Origin: Phytophthora quininea
Lineage: Eukaryota > Oomycota > Peronosporomycetes > Peronosporales > Peronosporaceae
Assembly: GCA_011947345.1 (NCBI GenBank)
Contig: JAAVTG010000057.1
Coordinates: 558,001-622,000 of the forward strand
Length of the DNA stretch: 64,000 bases
Direction of reading: 5' to 3'
Position numbers and translations under genes: made by a program. The notes beneath the pieces are model-generated. The model was not told the DNA's origin. It made no database searches and saw only the letters and a program-made list of their open reading frames with translations. This document shows positions 45,560-57,147 of this stretch, one piece after another (positions within the stretch are counted from its first letter, which is position 1; each line of letters opens with the position of its first letter).

Positions 45560-48500
45560 TTATGCTACGGACTGGCGGTGCTCGTCCTCAACCTGCACCG
45601 CTGAAATGTTGCTGAGGTTGGACTCGCGACGAAGCGCTTCCTCAGCCAGGTACTTGTCCGAGAGCCTCCACTCGCGGCGACGCACGAAGCCGTGGTGTGG
45701 GCGCGGCTTCTTTGCTTTCTTTTTCTTCTTGTTCTTCCTACGCGACGACAGGAACGTGCCGCTGCTGCGGGTGTCGCTGCCGGTCGTGCTACCGGCCAGA
45801 TCGACGTCGTCGTCGTCGTCGTCGCTCGGAGGCGTGGACGGGAAGAAGGCAAAGTCGTTCTCGTACACCCAGCCGTCGGCGTCGCATCCACGGACGTCCA
45901 TGTTGAGTTCGAGACCCGCCAACGGGATCGCCATGGCGCTGACTTTGCCCGAGCGATCGCTCCACCGCATGCGGTCCGTCGGCAGCAAGTAGCCTGGGAA
46001 CGAGCTGCCGTAGCCGCAGAAGGGCTGGTAGCGCTGGTTCTCGAAGATCACAGGGTCGTTCGAGTTCAAAATGACGTGACGGACGTCTGCGTTGACGCTC
46101 TTGCGGTGGTTGGAGCTGCTCCCGGCGTTGCCGGTGGACGACAGCAGCCAGTTGACAATGTTGGCCGGTTGGTCGAAAGCGAAGCCCGTGTACAAGTTGG
46201 AGCGGCCTGGGGCCGTGTACCTTGTTGGTAGACGTTCATGCACGCGACGATCTTGGTAGTCGATCATGCCCGCCAGCACTGGATTGAGGTAGTTGACTTG
46301 CGGTGGCTTGAACTCGCTCAGTTCCTCCTGGGAAATGGACGCTTTGTCGTCCTGCGCCTCCTTCACCAGGTCCAAGTACTCGGGCAGGAAACGACGGCGA
46401 GATCCTTCGTAGAAAAAGTCTTTAAGAAGGATGGCTACCACTGCAAAGAGCTGTCCAAGCCAAAACTGTGAGCGCCCAAACATCCACGGCAACGAGTCTG
46501 TGTCGTAGGACCAGTCGATCTCGTCGATGACGAACTGGAACAAGTAGAGCGCCACGACGGTAAGCGCCATGCTGCCGACCTCGAGCACGTCCCACGAGTT
46601 GACCATCAAACAGAAGCGAGCGTTCACTACGATACACAGAATGGTCCAGCCCAACGTCTCAAGCGACAGATACTCGATCGAGCCACCGCCACGTTGGATG
46701 TTCCAGCCCACTGCTAGAGTGGCGTAGTAGATCCCTACGGAGTCGATGATGCCCAGGAAGATCCACTTCCAGAACATGGTGTGTGTGAAGAAGCTCGTCT
46801 TGCGCACTTCTCCGTGGTAAAGCGTGGGGAACTGCATGACCGTCTTCTTGGGGAGGTCTTTATCGTACGCTGAGAACACCACGATAGGTAGCGAAGTGAA
46901 GAAGAGATTGTAGCCCTGCTGGATCAGTGCAGAGTACATCATAGTACCCGAGTAGCCAGTCGGCCATAACGTGTACCAGAACATGGCAACATTATACGCA
47001 ATGTTCTTGTAGAACGTGTAGACGACCAGCGCCGCCACACGGTTGTAGTTCCATCGGCCGTGGACCAGAATGAGGTTGCTCAAGAAGCGAAATTGAGCAA
47101 GCGCATAGTCGGAGCTGTTGACAGCCTGTAGACCCTCCTGGCCGCTGATGCCAACGCCAATATGGGCGCTCTGAATCATAGGCACATCGTTAGCGCCATC
47201 ACCAATAGAAAGCGTGTGCGACTCTGGAACGTTCAGCTTCACGAGCTCAACCAGTTGGGCCTTTTGCTGAGGAGACACACGACAAGCAACCACGACCTTG
47301 CAAAGCAGAGAGACGCGCAACAAGTGCAAGTTGTGCAGCGGGTCTTCGAGGATCAAGTTGAGCGAGGCTCCGTCGATGACTAGTGCGTGTTCCACCTCGC
47401 TCGACGGTGGCGACATAACGGATCGAGCGGCGACTGTGGACGTTCGAGAAGCCTCGTCCGAAACAGCGTCGTGGATCGAGTGGAAGATCTTGTCCAGTTT
47501 GCGCAAGATCGACCCCTTCGTCTTGTATTTGGCCGCGTTGATCACGTGTCTCTCCATGTCGTTGTTCAGCAGTCGACACGCATAGCCAATGTTGATCGCA
47601 GTCTCTTCCATGTCTCCTGTCAGCACCCAGATGCAGATGCCAGCCTTGGCCAAGCCCTCCATCGTTTCGGGCACTCCGTCTTGCAGACGATCTTCAATGG
47701 CAGTTGCACCAAGTAGCTCCAAGTTGGACTCCATTTCGTCCTGGAGCTTGTCGATGTTGTTGGCCAAGCCGCGGGACTTTGCCTCTACCTCACTCAAATC
47801 GGCAGACACGTGACGATATTGAGCGTAGAACTGCTCCCAAACCTGCGGACTGACCCTCTTAGAGCACACTACAAGAGTACGCAGTCCGTCCTGAGCGAAA
47901 GCTTCTAGGTGCTCCACCGTAGACTGGCGGATTTGGTTGTTGTTTGTGGACATTTGCGCCAGTCGAGGGAAGAGCATACTGTCGGCTCCTTTTGTCAACA
48001 GCAACACGTCGTCTTCTTCACTCTCCGACATCAGTCGCAACTCATCGTCCCGCTTCCGTCGCTGCACTACAACCGACATGCGCTTTCGGTTCGAGTCAAA
48101 CTCAAACACTTCTAACACGTCGTACTGATCAATCACACCGTCAGGCTTCTTGATCGTAACGCTGCCCGGCTCTCGGTCGATAAATTCGTATCCGAAGAAC
48201 TTGGCACCGCAGACAAGCGCCAGCTCATCAGGCGACGAGGCGGAGTAGTGGATCGGAGGAGCTGCATTATCATCCGTTGGATCAGGGCGCTCGATCAGCA
48301 CACCGTGGCACAGCGCCAACAGAATCATAAACTCCTCGATCTTCGCCGACTGCGGGTCGCCTTTGTTGGCCAGATCTAGCCACATGGTCTTGTCTTTGAA
48401 GTTGACATTGGGCGCAGGGATCTCGAGATGTGCATCCATCACAGGGATGTCTTGCTCACTCTCGGTTTCGTCTTCTTCGACTGGAGCTCCTTTGAAATCA

Positions 48501-50685
48501 CTCCGCATTCGAGCGGCAAGACCAATTGCTGTCGTACCTTTGCCGTAGCTTCGCCCACCAATACTGCACTTACGGAATTCCATCTTGTTGCACGTCAAAG
48601 TGCCCGTCTTGTCAGAGAAAATGTGCGAAATCTGGCCCAATTGTTCATTCAACTGCATGTTGCGGACTTGCATTGGAGTGCCGCTCGGTTCGTCGTACAT
48701 ATCCAGATCGCGCTCCATGAAAAACCCCTGCAATGCCTTCACGAGAGTAATCGACACATACAAAGTAATCGGCACCATCGAGGCAAGCGTCGTGAAGAAA
48801 TACACAAACACCTCAATGAAGCTGTCGTCCGTGCTGTCCAAATTGAGGTACTGCGGGATTTCCCGGTGGTCGATCCAGAGTCGGTAGCCGATGGCGCCGG
48901 TCAGAGACATCAGCACCAGAATGACGACAACGACAATGACTTGTTTGTTGGTCATTTCGTCAATCGACGAGATCTTGACGGGGAACTCGTCACCAGAACT
49001 CATCATGATCTTGCTGTCAACACCAGTGTTGACGACCAGGCCGTACACATAGCTGGTGTTTCGGAGCTTACTGCCACGAAGCAACATGTTCTTTAGTGTA
49101 AGCGGAATGCCCTCGTCATTGCCGTTCGGATTCTCTTCCAAGAACAGTGTGCCCGAGTACTGGTTAATGTCACCGTTGGGGAGCTCACTCTCGATGTAGC
49201 CCTGGATGATGTATCCTGCCTCCTCTTCGTTCATAAACATATTTCGCGTGGGCTGAGGCGCTTCCCGCAGCTTCAAATTCGTCTCTCCATCGAGATTCTT
49301 TGTCTCGACGTAGCAGAGACCCATGTTGCCGCCACTCCGAGCCCCCTCTGCCGGGATAACGGCCAAAATCATGACGTCCGCGGGCAGAATCTCGTGGTTG
49401 GCAACCTTAATGAAATCACCCACCTTCACTTCGCGCCATTCGACTTGCTCGAACTCACGCAGCTGACGGTTAAATACCCTTGTCTTGGCCGAGTTGGCGA
49501 GATCGTCAGCCGTGTGCCGTTTGTAGTCCTCGTAGCCAGCGAAGATGGCATCGATGATGATCACGATAGCCAGAGGAATAAATTGTAGCGGAACTCCATC
49601 CGTGGGGAGACTGATGGGATCAGTTGGAAAATACCGATGAGCAGGAAGTACAGATTGGCAGTCTTCTGGAAAGTGAGGTACAGGAACACGGGCACGAAGC
49701 TCCACCACGTGTACTGCGACGTCTTGACCTCGTTGGACACGAAGAACTCTTCTCCTTCTCCGTCGGCACCTTCCTCCCCGTTTGGGGGCTGTGTCGGCTC
49801 GTGTTTCGGCGCGTTGCCGCCGTCATTGACTTTGACGATCTTGTACTTCTTGCGCTGGCCCACCGGCATGCCTTGTGAGTCTACCGACATGAGACTGCTC
49901 ATGCGTCCGAGCAGTTTGTGGCGGCTGCCCTTGGGGGTCATCCCGTGCGATGAGGACCCATTAGCAGCACTAGCAGCATCAGTGCTTGCCTGGTTGGCTT
50001 GCACGTTGGCCATCTCGCGCTCAAAGTCGGTCATCTGGCGCTCGGGCACGGGCGAAGCCTGGTCGTACGGGTCGTCATTTCTGGCCTGCTCTTCTTCTTT
50101 TCTCGCTCTCACTCGGGACCTGATAGAGGCAGCATTGGCCGGGTCGATGTATCTCGTGGTGGAGCGCGTGTTTTGTCGGAAGCGCAGCGAGCGTGGCAAG
50201 TTGCGGTAGAACATGCGCCAGCTATCGCTGCGGAAGTAGCCCTGCGAGGCGGCGGTGGGCGCCGTGGCCGCGGCCGTGCCCTGTCTGGTGAGCAGATCGG
50301 CTCTGGTGGGGGCGTCGCTGACGTCGTCGTCCAGCAGGCGCTGGCGGAAGTTGAGCAGCTGCGACGACGTGAGCGTGCGGAAGAGCTCCGAGTTGGGCCG
50401 CTCCTTGGGCAGGTCCGAGGGCCCCGCTGGCTGGCGCGGCAGCACCTCCACTGTATGGTTGCGGTGGAAGTACTGCGCCGGGTTGAAGGCGCGCTGTTGG
50501 GCCGCCTCGGCGTCCGCGGGCTCGGCTACCGTGGCGCGCAGCGGGATGTCATTGTGACGCAGGAACGCCGCGCCGCCGCCGGGCTCGCTGAAGCGCGCGT
50601 TGGCCAGCGGCGAGCGCTGCAGGCGGTACTGCGTCTGCGCGGCGGCGCGCGCCTCCTCCTCCTCCTGCTGCAGCCGGCGGTCCAT
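45560..50685 (-). CDS. P4-type ATPase (phospholipid flippase)
   Basis: This membrane ATPase moves phospholipids to the cytosolic leaflet. It has 1708 residues after one lost base (about 49597, GGGG on the plus strand where the protein needs five). The ATG is at 50685. The first 300 residues or so are a low-complexity Arg/Gln/Ala/Ser-rich extension, unusual in length for the family (typically 1100-1400 in total). Core motifs: QLIPSVSPTDGVPLQFIPL in the first membrane pair, ETKNLDGETNLK, the phosphorylation site FSDKTGTLTCNKMEF, KGADSMLFPRL, and LSIGDGANDVPMIQSAHIGV. Around ten membrane segments are visible. A C-terminal cytosolic tail of about 250 residues has an Asp run from a GTC repeat and a Lys run. 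Single exon. Confidence 0.94.
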
Positions 50686-51589
50686 GGCCGGAAGCGCGCG
50701 CAGAAGTCAGCGAGGAGCGGTGAAAGAGTGAGTGTGTCAGGCCATTTTGGGCGGCCAAGATGGCAGTAATCAAATTGCAGTGTCACATAAGAATAAATCC
50801 TTTGGCAAAACTAAATACTGAAGAATATCACATGAACGTAGTAGTAGTTATATTGGATAACACACTACCTATTATGAATCCCACGTTAGTATTCATTATT
50901 CTCAGTAGTAATACAGTGCGCTTGCGCAAATGGCAACCAGAAATATCCGCGAAAGATTTGATATTAGCAAAACTACCCTATTATTATCAGGAGATTATAA
51001 CTCTAATATTACGATGTTAACAACATCCATGCTATGAACATTGGTAGATAGTACCACTTTGTAGTAGTATTATATTATTTTGGGCATACGCAGCAAATAT
51101 TCGTTAAATAGCCGCCTCTTCGCCCGCGTAAACAGCACTCCGATGGAGATTGCAAGGCTAATCAATGCAATGCGACGACGTGCTGAACGACTGCCGCGAT
51201 CATGTTGCACGAAAGCATCATATCCAGATACCGGAAACAGGGAGTGGTGCCATCTCGTCTCGCAGCGCCGAATGCAGCAGCTCCGATCGTCTCGCTGCCA
51301 GCAGGCTCTGGGACGCCCCGCTCCACCTGCATCTGCTGCCCGTAGCAAATGGACACTCGAAGTCGAGGTGGTCGACATAGAAGGGGTTCAACTTGTATTG
51401 CCTTATTCTCGGCATCCTAATTCACCGCGCTGCTACAGTCGATGTGTGCTGGTCCGGTGTCGGTGGGCACCGTCTTCTGCTCCTGTCCGCTAAAATGCTG
51501 TGTCCGATTGCAAAGCGTGGGGGTGGGAGTCTTACGCGCTGGCAGGGACCTGTGCAGCAGCAGCAACGACAACAACAAATATCCAGCAG
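50686..51589. other. intergenic region with AT-rich island (about 50760-51070)
   Basis: About 900 bases. The part 50760-51070 is much richer in A and T than its surroundings and carries an open frame of 86 codons (50760-51020 +, MAVIKLQCHIRINPLAKLNT). Nothing about it matches a family I know. From 51100 the composition returns to normal, with no gene. Confidence 0.6.
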
Positions 51590-53790
51590 TCAGCACCATG
51601 GCGCAGCAGTGTTGATCACGCCAAAGCAGATCCCGGGACGCACCTCGCCTCCTTGGTCGCTTGAAGCGGTCACCGCAGCGGTATTGTCACTGCCAGATGG
51701 TGCTGTGAGCTCGTCAGGCGCCTCCTCCGACTCCACCCAGGCCATCTCCAGCTGCTGGTTGCCGAACGTCTTGCCGTGGTTCAGCGCTGCCTGGCCCGAG
51801 TACCGGTCCTGGAACTTGATAAAGCCCTGGCCCGTAGCCGTGTCGTCCACGACCACGCGCTCCACGGCGCCGAAATTGCCAAAGTGCTGCGTCAGCACGA
51901 CTGGGTCGCGAGCTTCCTCGGGCAGATTCGCCACCTTGACGATCGTGGTGCGGTTGTCCAGCGTGTTCGAGTGCCCGTAGGGGCTACGACCACCGCGACC
52001 TCGGCCACCACGACCACCTCTGTATCCACGACCCATTGACCACCGGCCACCTCGACCTCCACGCCCGCCAGAAGCTTCGGCCTCCAGTGCGCTCAATTCA
52101 GCCTTCAGTCCATTGATGTTTTCGCCGCCTTCACCCGATTCTGCTGATCGTGGTGCAGCAACGGGGAGATTGAAGCGTGCCGAGGTGTCAGTGCCTTCAG
52201 CTCCTCAGACAAAGTGGTGATCTTGTTCAGCAGATCTCGCTTCTCAGCGATGGAGAACTGTGAACTGTTCTTGCTCATTCGCTCCAGCAGCTCCTTCTGT
52301 TGCGCAAGCTGCCGCTTGATCAGCATCTCCTTCTGTTTTTCAGTGCGCGCTGCTTTTCCAGCAACTCGCGCTTCTGTTCCAACACTTTCCGACCCTTTTC
52401 TAATGCTGCCGCACGCAGTTCCTCGGCCGTCATGTTGGACTCGGGAAGTGCTGCAGCCTCGTCGCCATCCGCGCCGCCATCCTCTGCAGTAGATTTGTCC
52501 GCAACACCATAACTAGCGGCTGCTGCTCCGTTCTCTGCGTTTGCCTCGCTACCACCGGCCTCTGTCTGCTCGGCAGCTTCCTCGGGAGCTTGCGCGTCGT
52601 GCTTTGCCCATTTTACAGAAATAAATCGGTTGTTGCATACCGGCAGTGGCGAGTGGAAAGCCTTCTTCGCTTCCTCCTCCGTCGCGTACTGCACAAACGC
52701 ACATTTCGCACTTGGCCGCATCTGCACATTCACCACATTTCCGAACTTGGAGAAGTGTAGGCTCAACGCTGTCATGTTGACGTACTTGGGGTCCACATGC
52801 CTAACATGCAGTGTGGTTTTCGCCGTGCTGCCTTCACCGTTTTCTCCATCTTTGCCTCTTCCTGCATAATAATTGCCACGACCTCCCCGGCCGCCGCGAC
52901 CGCCGGGAGGGTAATACTGTCCTCGACCGCCCATGGGATGGGGCATCATCATGTGCGGCGGCGGCATCATGCCTCCATTCTCCGCCATATACGCGCTCGG
53001 GTCAAAGTCCGGCGGGTAACCCGCTCCCGAGGCGGCGGGAAGTGCGGTGGCCACATTCCGCCCATCCCCTGCGGAGGCATTCCCCACTCGGGAGGGAAAT
53101 TCCGACGACGATCGCCGCCCATTCCGTACGGTGCGGGGCCTCGTCCGCCCATCGGTCCTCCCCGCATGCCGCCATCACGCGGCGGGTACGGCTGGCGACG
53201 GTCTCTCCGTGGGCTGCCCGGATGCCGCCTGTCGGCATCTCTTGAGCTGGGCCGGTCGTCGTCGCGACGCCGTTTGTTATACCGCCGCTGCTCCTCCTCA
53301 TCGTCTGAGGGCGCGTTCTCTCCGTCGAGAGTGCTCGTCGTCGTATCCGTTGGCAAAGCGGCGCTGGTTGTCTCTCTGGCCCTCGCTGTTGGCGTGACTC
53401 GTGCCGGCCTTGTAGGAGCCGTCACCCACCGCCTTGAACAGTTTGTTGACGAAGCCAGAGGTCTCTGTAGAGATACACAACAGCAACAGAATCAGCACAG
53501 AAGAATGGCGACCTCTAGTATTAAAAATCCGCATACCGTCGCCCAGGAACTCCTCCAGCTTGGAGACGCACGTGTCCTGCAGTCCCTCCTTCTGGGGGTC
53601 ATTCTGCACCAGTGCTAGCACGTACTTGCTCAACACCTCTGGGTCCGCGTCGCATCTAAGCAGCATAAACAACAAGAAGAAGGTTAATTATGCCACTGAC
53701 AGAGCTGGCTGTTGTCTGTTTACTGCCGTACACTGGCTCCAGGTTGCGGATGAGCCATTCGCGCAACAGCTCCTTGTCTTCGCCGTCCAT
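51590..53790 (-). CDS. RBM26/RBM27-like RNA-binding protein
   Basis: About 685 residues. The N-terminal PWI-like domain is split by two introns: exons 53790-53732, 53655-53537 and 53464-51590 (introns 76 and 72 bases). Together they read LLREWLIRNLEPVCDADPEV ... VNKLFKAVGDGSYK, the hallmark of RBM26/27, which work in nuclear RNA surveillance. An Arg/Asp/Pro/Gly-rich region follows. First RRM-like domain: TLHVRHVDPKYVNMTALSLH ... CAFVQYATEEEAKKAF. Then a coiled coil (EQKRELLEKQRALKK) and a second RRM (TTIVKVANLPEEARDP ... GQGFIKFQDRYSGQAAL), flanked by Gly/Arg (RGG-type) repeats. Frame errors lie near 53320, 53060, 52355 (A run) and 52165 (C run). An upstream in-frame ATG at 53937 would add 49 basic residues. 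Confidence 0.85.
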
Positions 53791-54052
53791 GCTGAGTGAT
53801 TGGGTCTGTGCCACGAGGGGAGGAAGGGGGCGAGTGGCACTCCGAGAAGAAACTGCCTGCTTGCGCTTGCTGGCCTGACGCTTCTTGGCTGGTAGCGAGC
53901 GAGTGCTAGTGCGACCGATCAGAAAACGTGATTTCATTAGCCAAAATAGTGATTCGGGTGGTTTTATTAACTGAAAAGTGCAGTCGGTCGCAGCAGTCGT
54001 ATTGAACTAGCAATTACCGTCACTCTGAAATACGTGCACACAAAAACTTGGA
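53791..54052. promoter_or_regulatory. divergent promoter region, RBM26-like gene and glutaredoxin
   Basis: Start codons at 53790 (-) and 54053 (+) leave 262 bases for both promoters, or 115 if the RBM26-like gene starts at 53937. No initiator match was clear. Confidence 0.35.
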
Positions 54053-54482
54053 ATGGGAGCTGCCGGATCACGCGAGAACGAGGCCGCGGCGCTGGCGTTC
54101 GTGGACCACGTGACGACGGAGAACGGCGTCACCATCTTCAGCAAGAGCTACTGCCCGTATTGCAACCTGGTGCGGCTCTCAAGCGCTCTAAAACGCCCTC
54201 TAAACACTGCAACGTGCACAGACTAACGAAATAGTGAACGTGGCAGGCCAAGGGCGTGCTGGACGAGGCTGGAGTGGCCTACCACGTGGTGGAGCTGGAC
54301 CAGAAGAGCGACGAACCCTCGGGCGCCGACATCCAGAGCGCGCTGGCCACCTCCACAGGCCGCCGCACTGTGCCCAACGTGTTCATCAAGAAGGAATCCA
54401 TCGGCGGGGAACCGACGTGCAGGCGCTCTTCCAGTCGGGCAAGCTCAACGAGATGCTGCGCAGCGCCGGCGTGATCGCCTAG
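54053..54482 (+). CDS. dithiol glutaredoxin
   Basis: A 117-residue thiol oxidoreductase that reduces disulfides with glutathione. Exons 54053-54169 and 54247-54482; the 77-base intron is GT-AG with an ACTAAC branch-like site. The active site is SYCPYCNL (CPYC dithiol), followed by AKGVLDEAGVAYHVVELDQK, the GSH-binding RRTVPNVFI and SIGG-GTDVQALFQSGKL. One base is missing near 54407: the genome has GGCGGGGAACC where five Gs are needed. An MGAAGS N-terminus gives a possible, weaker myristoylation signal. It lies 121 bases upstream of cysteine synthase on the same strand. Confidence 0.92.
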
Positions 54483-54603
54483 CTTCAAGCGCGTGGCAAA
54501 TGAAAACCTAAGCAGCGGCCAAAATGTTTACAGATGATGGTTGGGAGTCCCAACGGTATGTGCCAATTTCAATCACTTTCTCATTTGCTGGACTCCTTCC
54601 AAG

Positions 54604-55578
54604 ATGGCCCCTCGCATCGCCAAGGACATGACCGGGCTGATTGGCAACACACCGCTGGTGTATCTGAACCACGTGACCGACGGCTGCTACGCCAAGATCG
54701 CCGTCAAGTGCGAGTTCATGGAGCCGTGCGCTTCGGTGAAAGACCGCATCGCTCTGAGTATGATCAACGACGCGGAGAAGAGCGGCCAACTGACCAAAGA
54801 CTCGCACATCATCGAGCCCACGAGCGGCAACACGGGCATCGGTTTGGCCTTCCTGGCTGCTATCCGCGGCTACAAGTTGACAGTGGTCATGCCGGACACG
54901 ATGTCCATGGAGCGTCGAATCCTGATAAAGTCTTTCGGAGCGAACGTGGTGTTGACTCCTGGAGAGCGAGGCATTAAAGGCGCCTTTGCCAAGGTCCAAG
55001 AGTTGCTGTCGAAAGAGCCCACCACGGCGCTGACGTTGGGTCAGTTCGACAACCCTGCTAATCCGCAAGCGCACTTTGAGACAACAGGCCCCGAGATCTG
55101 GAGAGATACCGACGGCGAGGTGGACTTCTTCGTGGCTGGCTCAGGCTCAGGCGGCACTGTGACGGGTATTGCCCGCTTCCTGAAGGCGAGGAAGAGCAGC
55201 GTGAAGATTGTGGCGGTTGAGCCAGAGGAGAATGCCGTGCTGTCTGGTGGAAGTCGGGGCTCGCACATGATCACGGGCATTGGGCCGGGGTTCATCCCTA
55301 ATGTGCTGGATACCAGCCAAATCGACGAAGTTGTGACCGCTAGCAGCGCCGAGGCATTTACCATGGTCAAGCGCTTGGCTCTCGAGGAGGGCATTTGCGC
55401 TGGCCCTTCGTCCGGTGCCGCTGTGGCTGCGAGCGTCAAGATCGCGAAGCGTCCGGAGAACAAGGACAAGTTGATCGTGGCCGTCTTGCCCAGCTTTGGC
55501 GAGCGCTACTTGTCGACGGCGCTGTTCGAGAGCGAGCGAGCGTTCGCTGCCAACCTGCCGACGCCGGAGATGCCGTAA
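54604..55578 (+). CDS. cysteine synthase (O-acetylserine sulfhydrylase)
   Basis: This PLP enzyme makes cysteine from O-acetylserine and sulfide, 324 residues, intact. The ATG at 54604 gives [20 protein letters not shown], the classic start of the family. The PLP lysine is in CASVKDRIA, the phosphate-facing loops are PTSGNTGIG and [10 protein letters not shown], and the C-terminal [13 protein letters not shown] matches the family. The length fits cytosolic CysK-type enzymes; no targeting peptide is seen. Upstream, 54557-54603 runs from GTATGT to CCAAG and could be a short leader intron, or TCACTTTCTCATTTGC at 54574-54589 could be an initiator; I cannot decide. Confidence 0.94.
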   Translation: MAPRIAKDMTGLIGNTPLVYLNHVTDGCYAKIAVKCEFMEPCASVKDRIALSMINDAEKSGQLTKDSHIIEPTSGNTGIGLAFLAAIRGYKLTVVMPDTMSMERRILIKSFGANVVLTPGERGIKGAFAKVQELLSKEPTTALTLGQFDNPANPQAHFETTGPEIWRDTDGEVDFFVAGSGSGGTVTGIARFLKARKSSVKIVAVEPEENAVLSGGSRGSHMITGIGPGFIPNVLDTSQIDEVVTASSAEAFTMVKRLALEEGICAGPSSGAAVAASVKIAKRPENKDKLIVAVLPSFGERYLSTALFESERAFAANLPTPEMP

Positions 55579-55736
55579 AGGCAACAAGTCGTTGCCCATG
55601 TGACAGTCGCAAAACTTCAGTCGCTAACGTCATGTTTCTACTTCGTTCTGATTGGCCATATTTTGTTTGTTTACGTCAACGGTTTCAGCTATCATACCGT
55701 CATGATACCGTCATGGGCATTTCCACAGTCTCCGCT

Positions 55737-57016
55737 ATGAGCAAGCGCTTCGACCTGATCGTGTACGGCGCCACGGGCTTCACGGGCTCGCTGGTGGCTC
55801 GCTACCTGGCAGCCGAGCCAGAGTCGGCACTGAGCTCGTCGTCGGCGCTGAAATGGGCCATCGCGGCCCGCAGCGAGTCCAAGCTGCAGCAGGTCAAGGA
55901 GCAGCTCAAGAGCAAGCTACCCGAGGTCGCTCCCGCGCTCATCGACGCCATCCCAGTGGTGGTTGCCGACAGCAATGACGAGCAGTCACTGGTGGCTATG
56001 GTGCAACAGACCAGGGTGCTCGTGTCGCTCGTGGGGCCCTACAAGCTTTACGGCGAGCTGCTGGTCAAGGCCTGCGCCGAGAACGGCGTGCACTACTGCG
56101 ACCTGACGGGCGAGATTGTCTGGATCGAGGAAATGACCGCTAAGTACGCGGCGGCAGCCGAGCAGTCCGGCGCCGTGCTGGTTAACTGCTGCGGCTTCGA
56201 GAGTATCCCGTCGGACCTGACGACGTTCCTAATCACAGACCGCATCCAGAAGAAGCTCAACTCGACCACCAGCACCGTCGACTTTTACTTCACGGATATT
56301 AAGGGAGAAGCAAGCGGCGGCACACTGGCATCGGTGTTCGCCATCATGGAGACGTCGTCCACCAAGCAGCTCGTAGCGAGTCGCAACCCCTTCTTTTGAC
56401 GGACGAGAAGACCATTGCGAAGAAGCAGGCGGCGGGACTGGTAGGCCCCAACACAAGCGGCATCGTCGTGCGCTACGACAAGGTCATGGGCTTCTGGCAC
56501 TCGCTCTTCATGGGCGGGTCGGTGAACCAGGCGGTCGTGCACCGCAGCAACCACCGTCTGCGGAACAAGTATGGCGACCAGTTCGTCTACCACGAGCGCA
56601 TGGCGATCGGCGGGTTCTTCATGCAGCTGCTGGCGACCTTCGGCACGGCGCTGGTGGGCGTGATGCTGTACTTCCGCTTGACGCGGGCGTTGCTCAAGCG
56701 TCTGGCGCGTGCTCCTGGTCTCGGGCCGTCGGAGGAGTCCATGCTGCAGGGATACTTTGTCGCCGAGGCTGCAGGTTATTCGGAAGACGGAAAGCTGGCA
56801 GTCAAAGCCAAGACGGTGGGCTCAGGCGACCCGGGCTACCGTCTCACGTCGCGGTTGATCTCGGAGTGCGCGTTCTGCTTGGCGAAGAGTGAGTTCGGCG
56901 AGTCCAGCAGTCTCAAGGGCGGATTCTACACGCCAGCGAGCGCTTTCGGCCACAAGCTGGCCGATCGTCTGCACGCCAAGAAGTTCATCACGTTCGAGCT
57001 CAAGGACGCGGCTTGA
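55737..57016 (+). CDS. saccharopine dehydrogenase-like oxidoreductase (SCCPDH family)
   Basis: A 426-residue protein after one lost base near 56395 (TTTT where TTTTT is needed: NPFF then LTDEKT). The length equals that of animal SCCPDH. The Rossmann motif is FDLIVYGATGFTGSLVARYL. Further family blocks: VLVSLVGPYKLYGELLVKAC, GVHYCDLTGE and NCCGFESIPSDL. A hydrophobic segment (FFMQLLATFGTALVGVMLYF) lies near residue 300, fitting membrane or lipid-droplet attachment. The enzymatic substrate of this family is unknown, and lysine catabolism is not implied. An in-frame ATG at 55713 would add eight residues. Confidence 0.9.
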
Positions 57017-57147
57017 GCTGCCTTGGGCTTCCAGTCGGTGTCGAGTAGTATCTAAATCGTGGAAGGATCCCGACGACTTGAGCAGTCGGAAGGCAATCAA
57101 CTATCGATCTTTTGCACTGTCCGTTTGCTGGTGTCGAGTCGATTGCA

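Noticed and set aside
54557..54603. Leader intron before cysteine synthase
   Set aside because: GTATGT and CCAAG are compatible with an intron, but an upstream in-frame exon is lacking and an initiator-like string overlaps; left undecided and not annotated.
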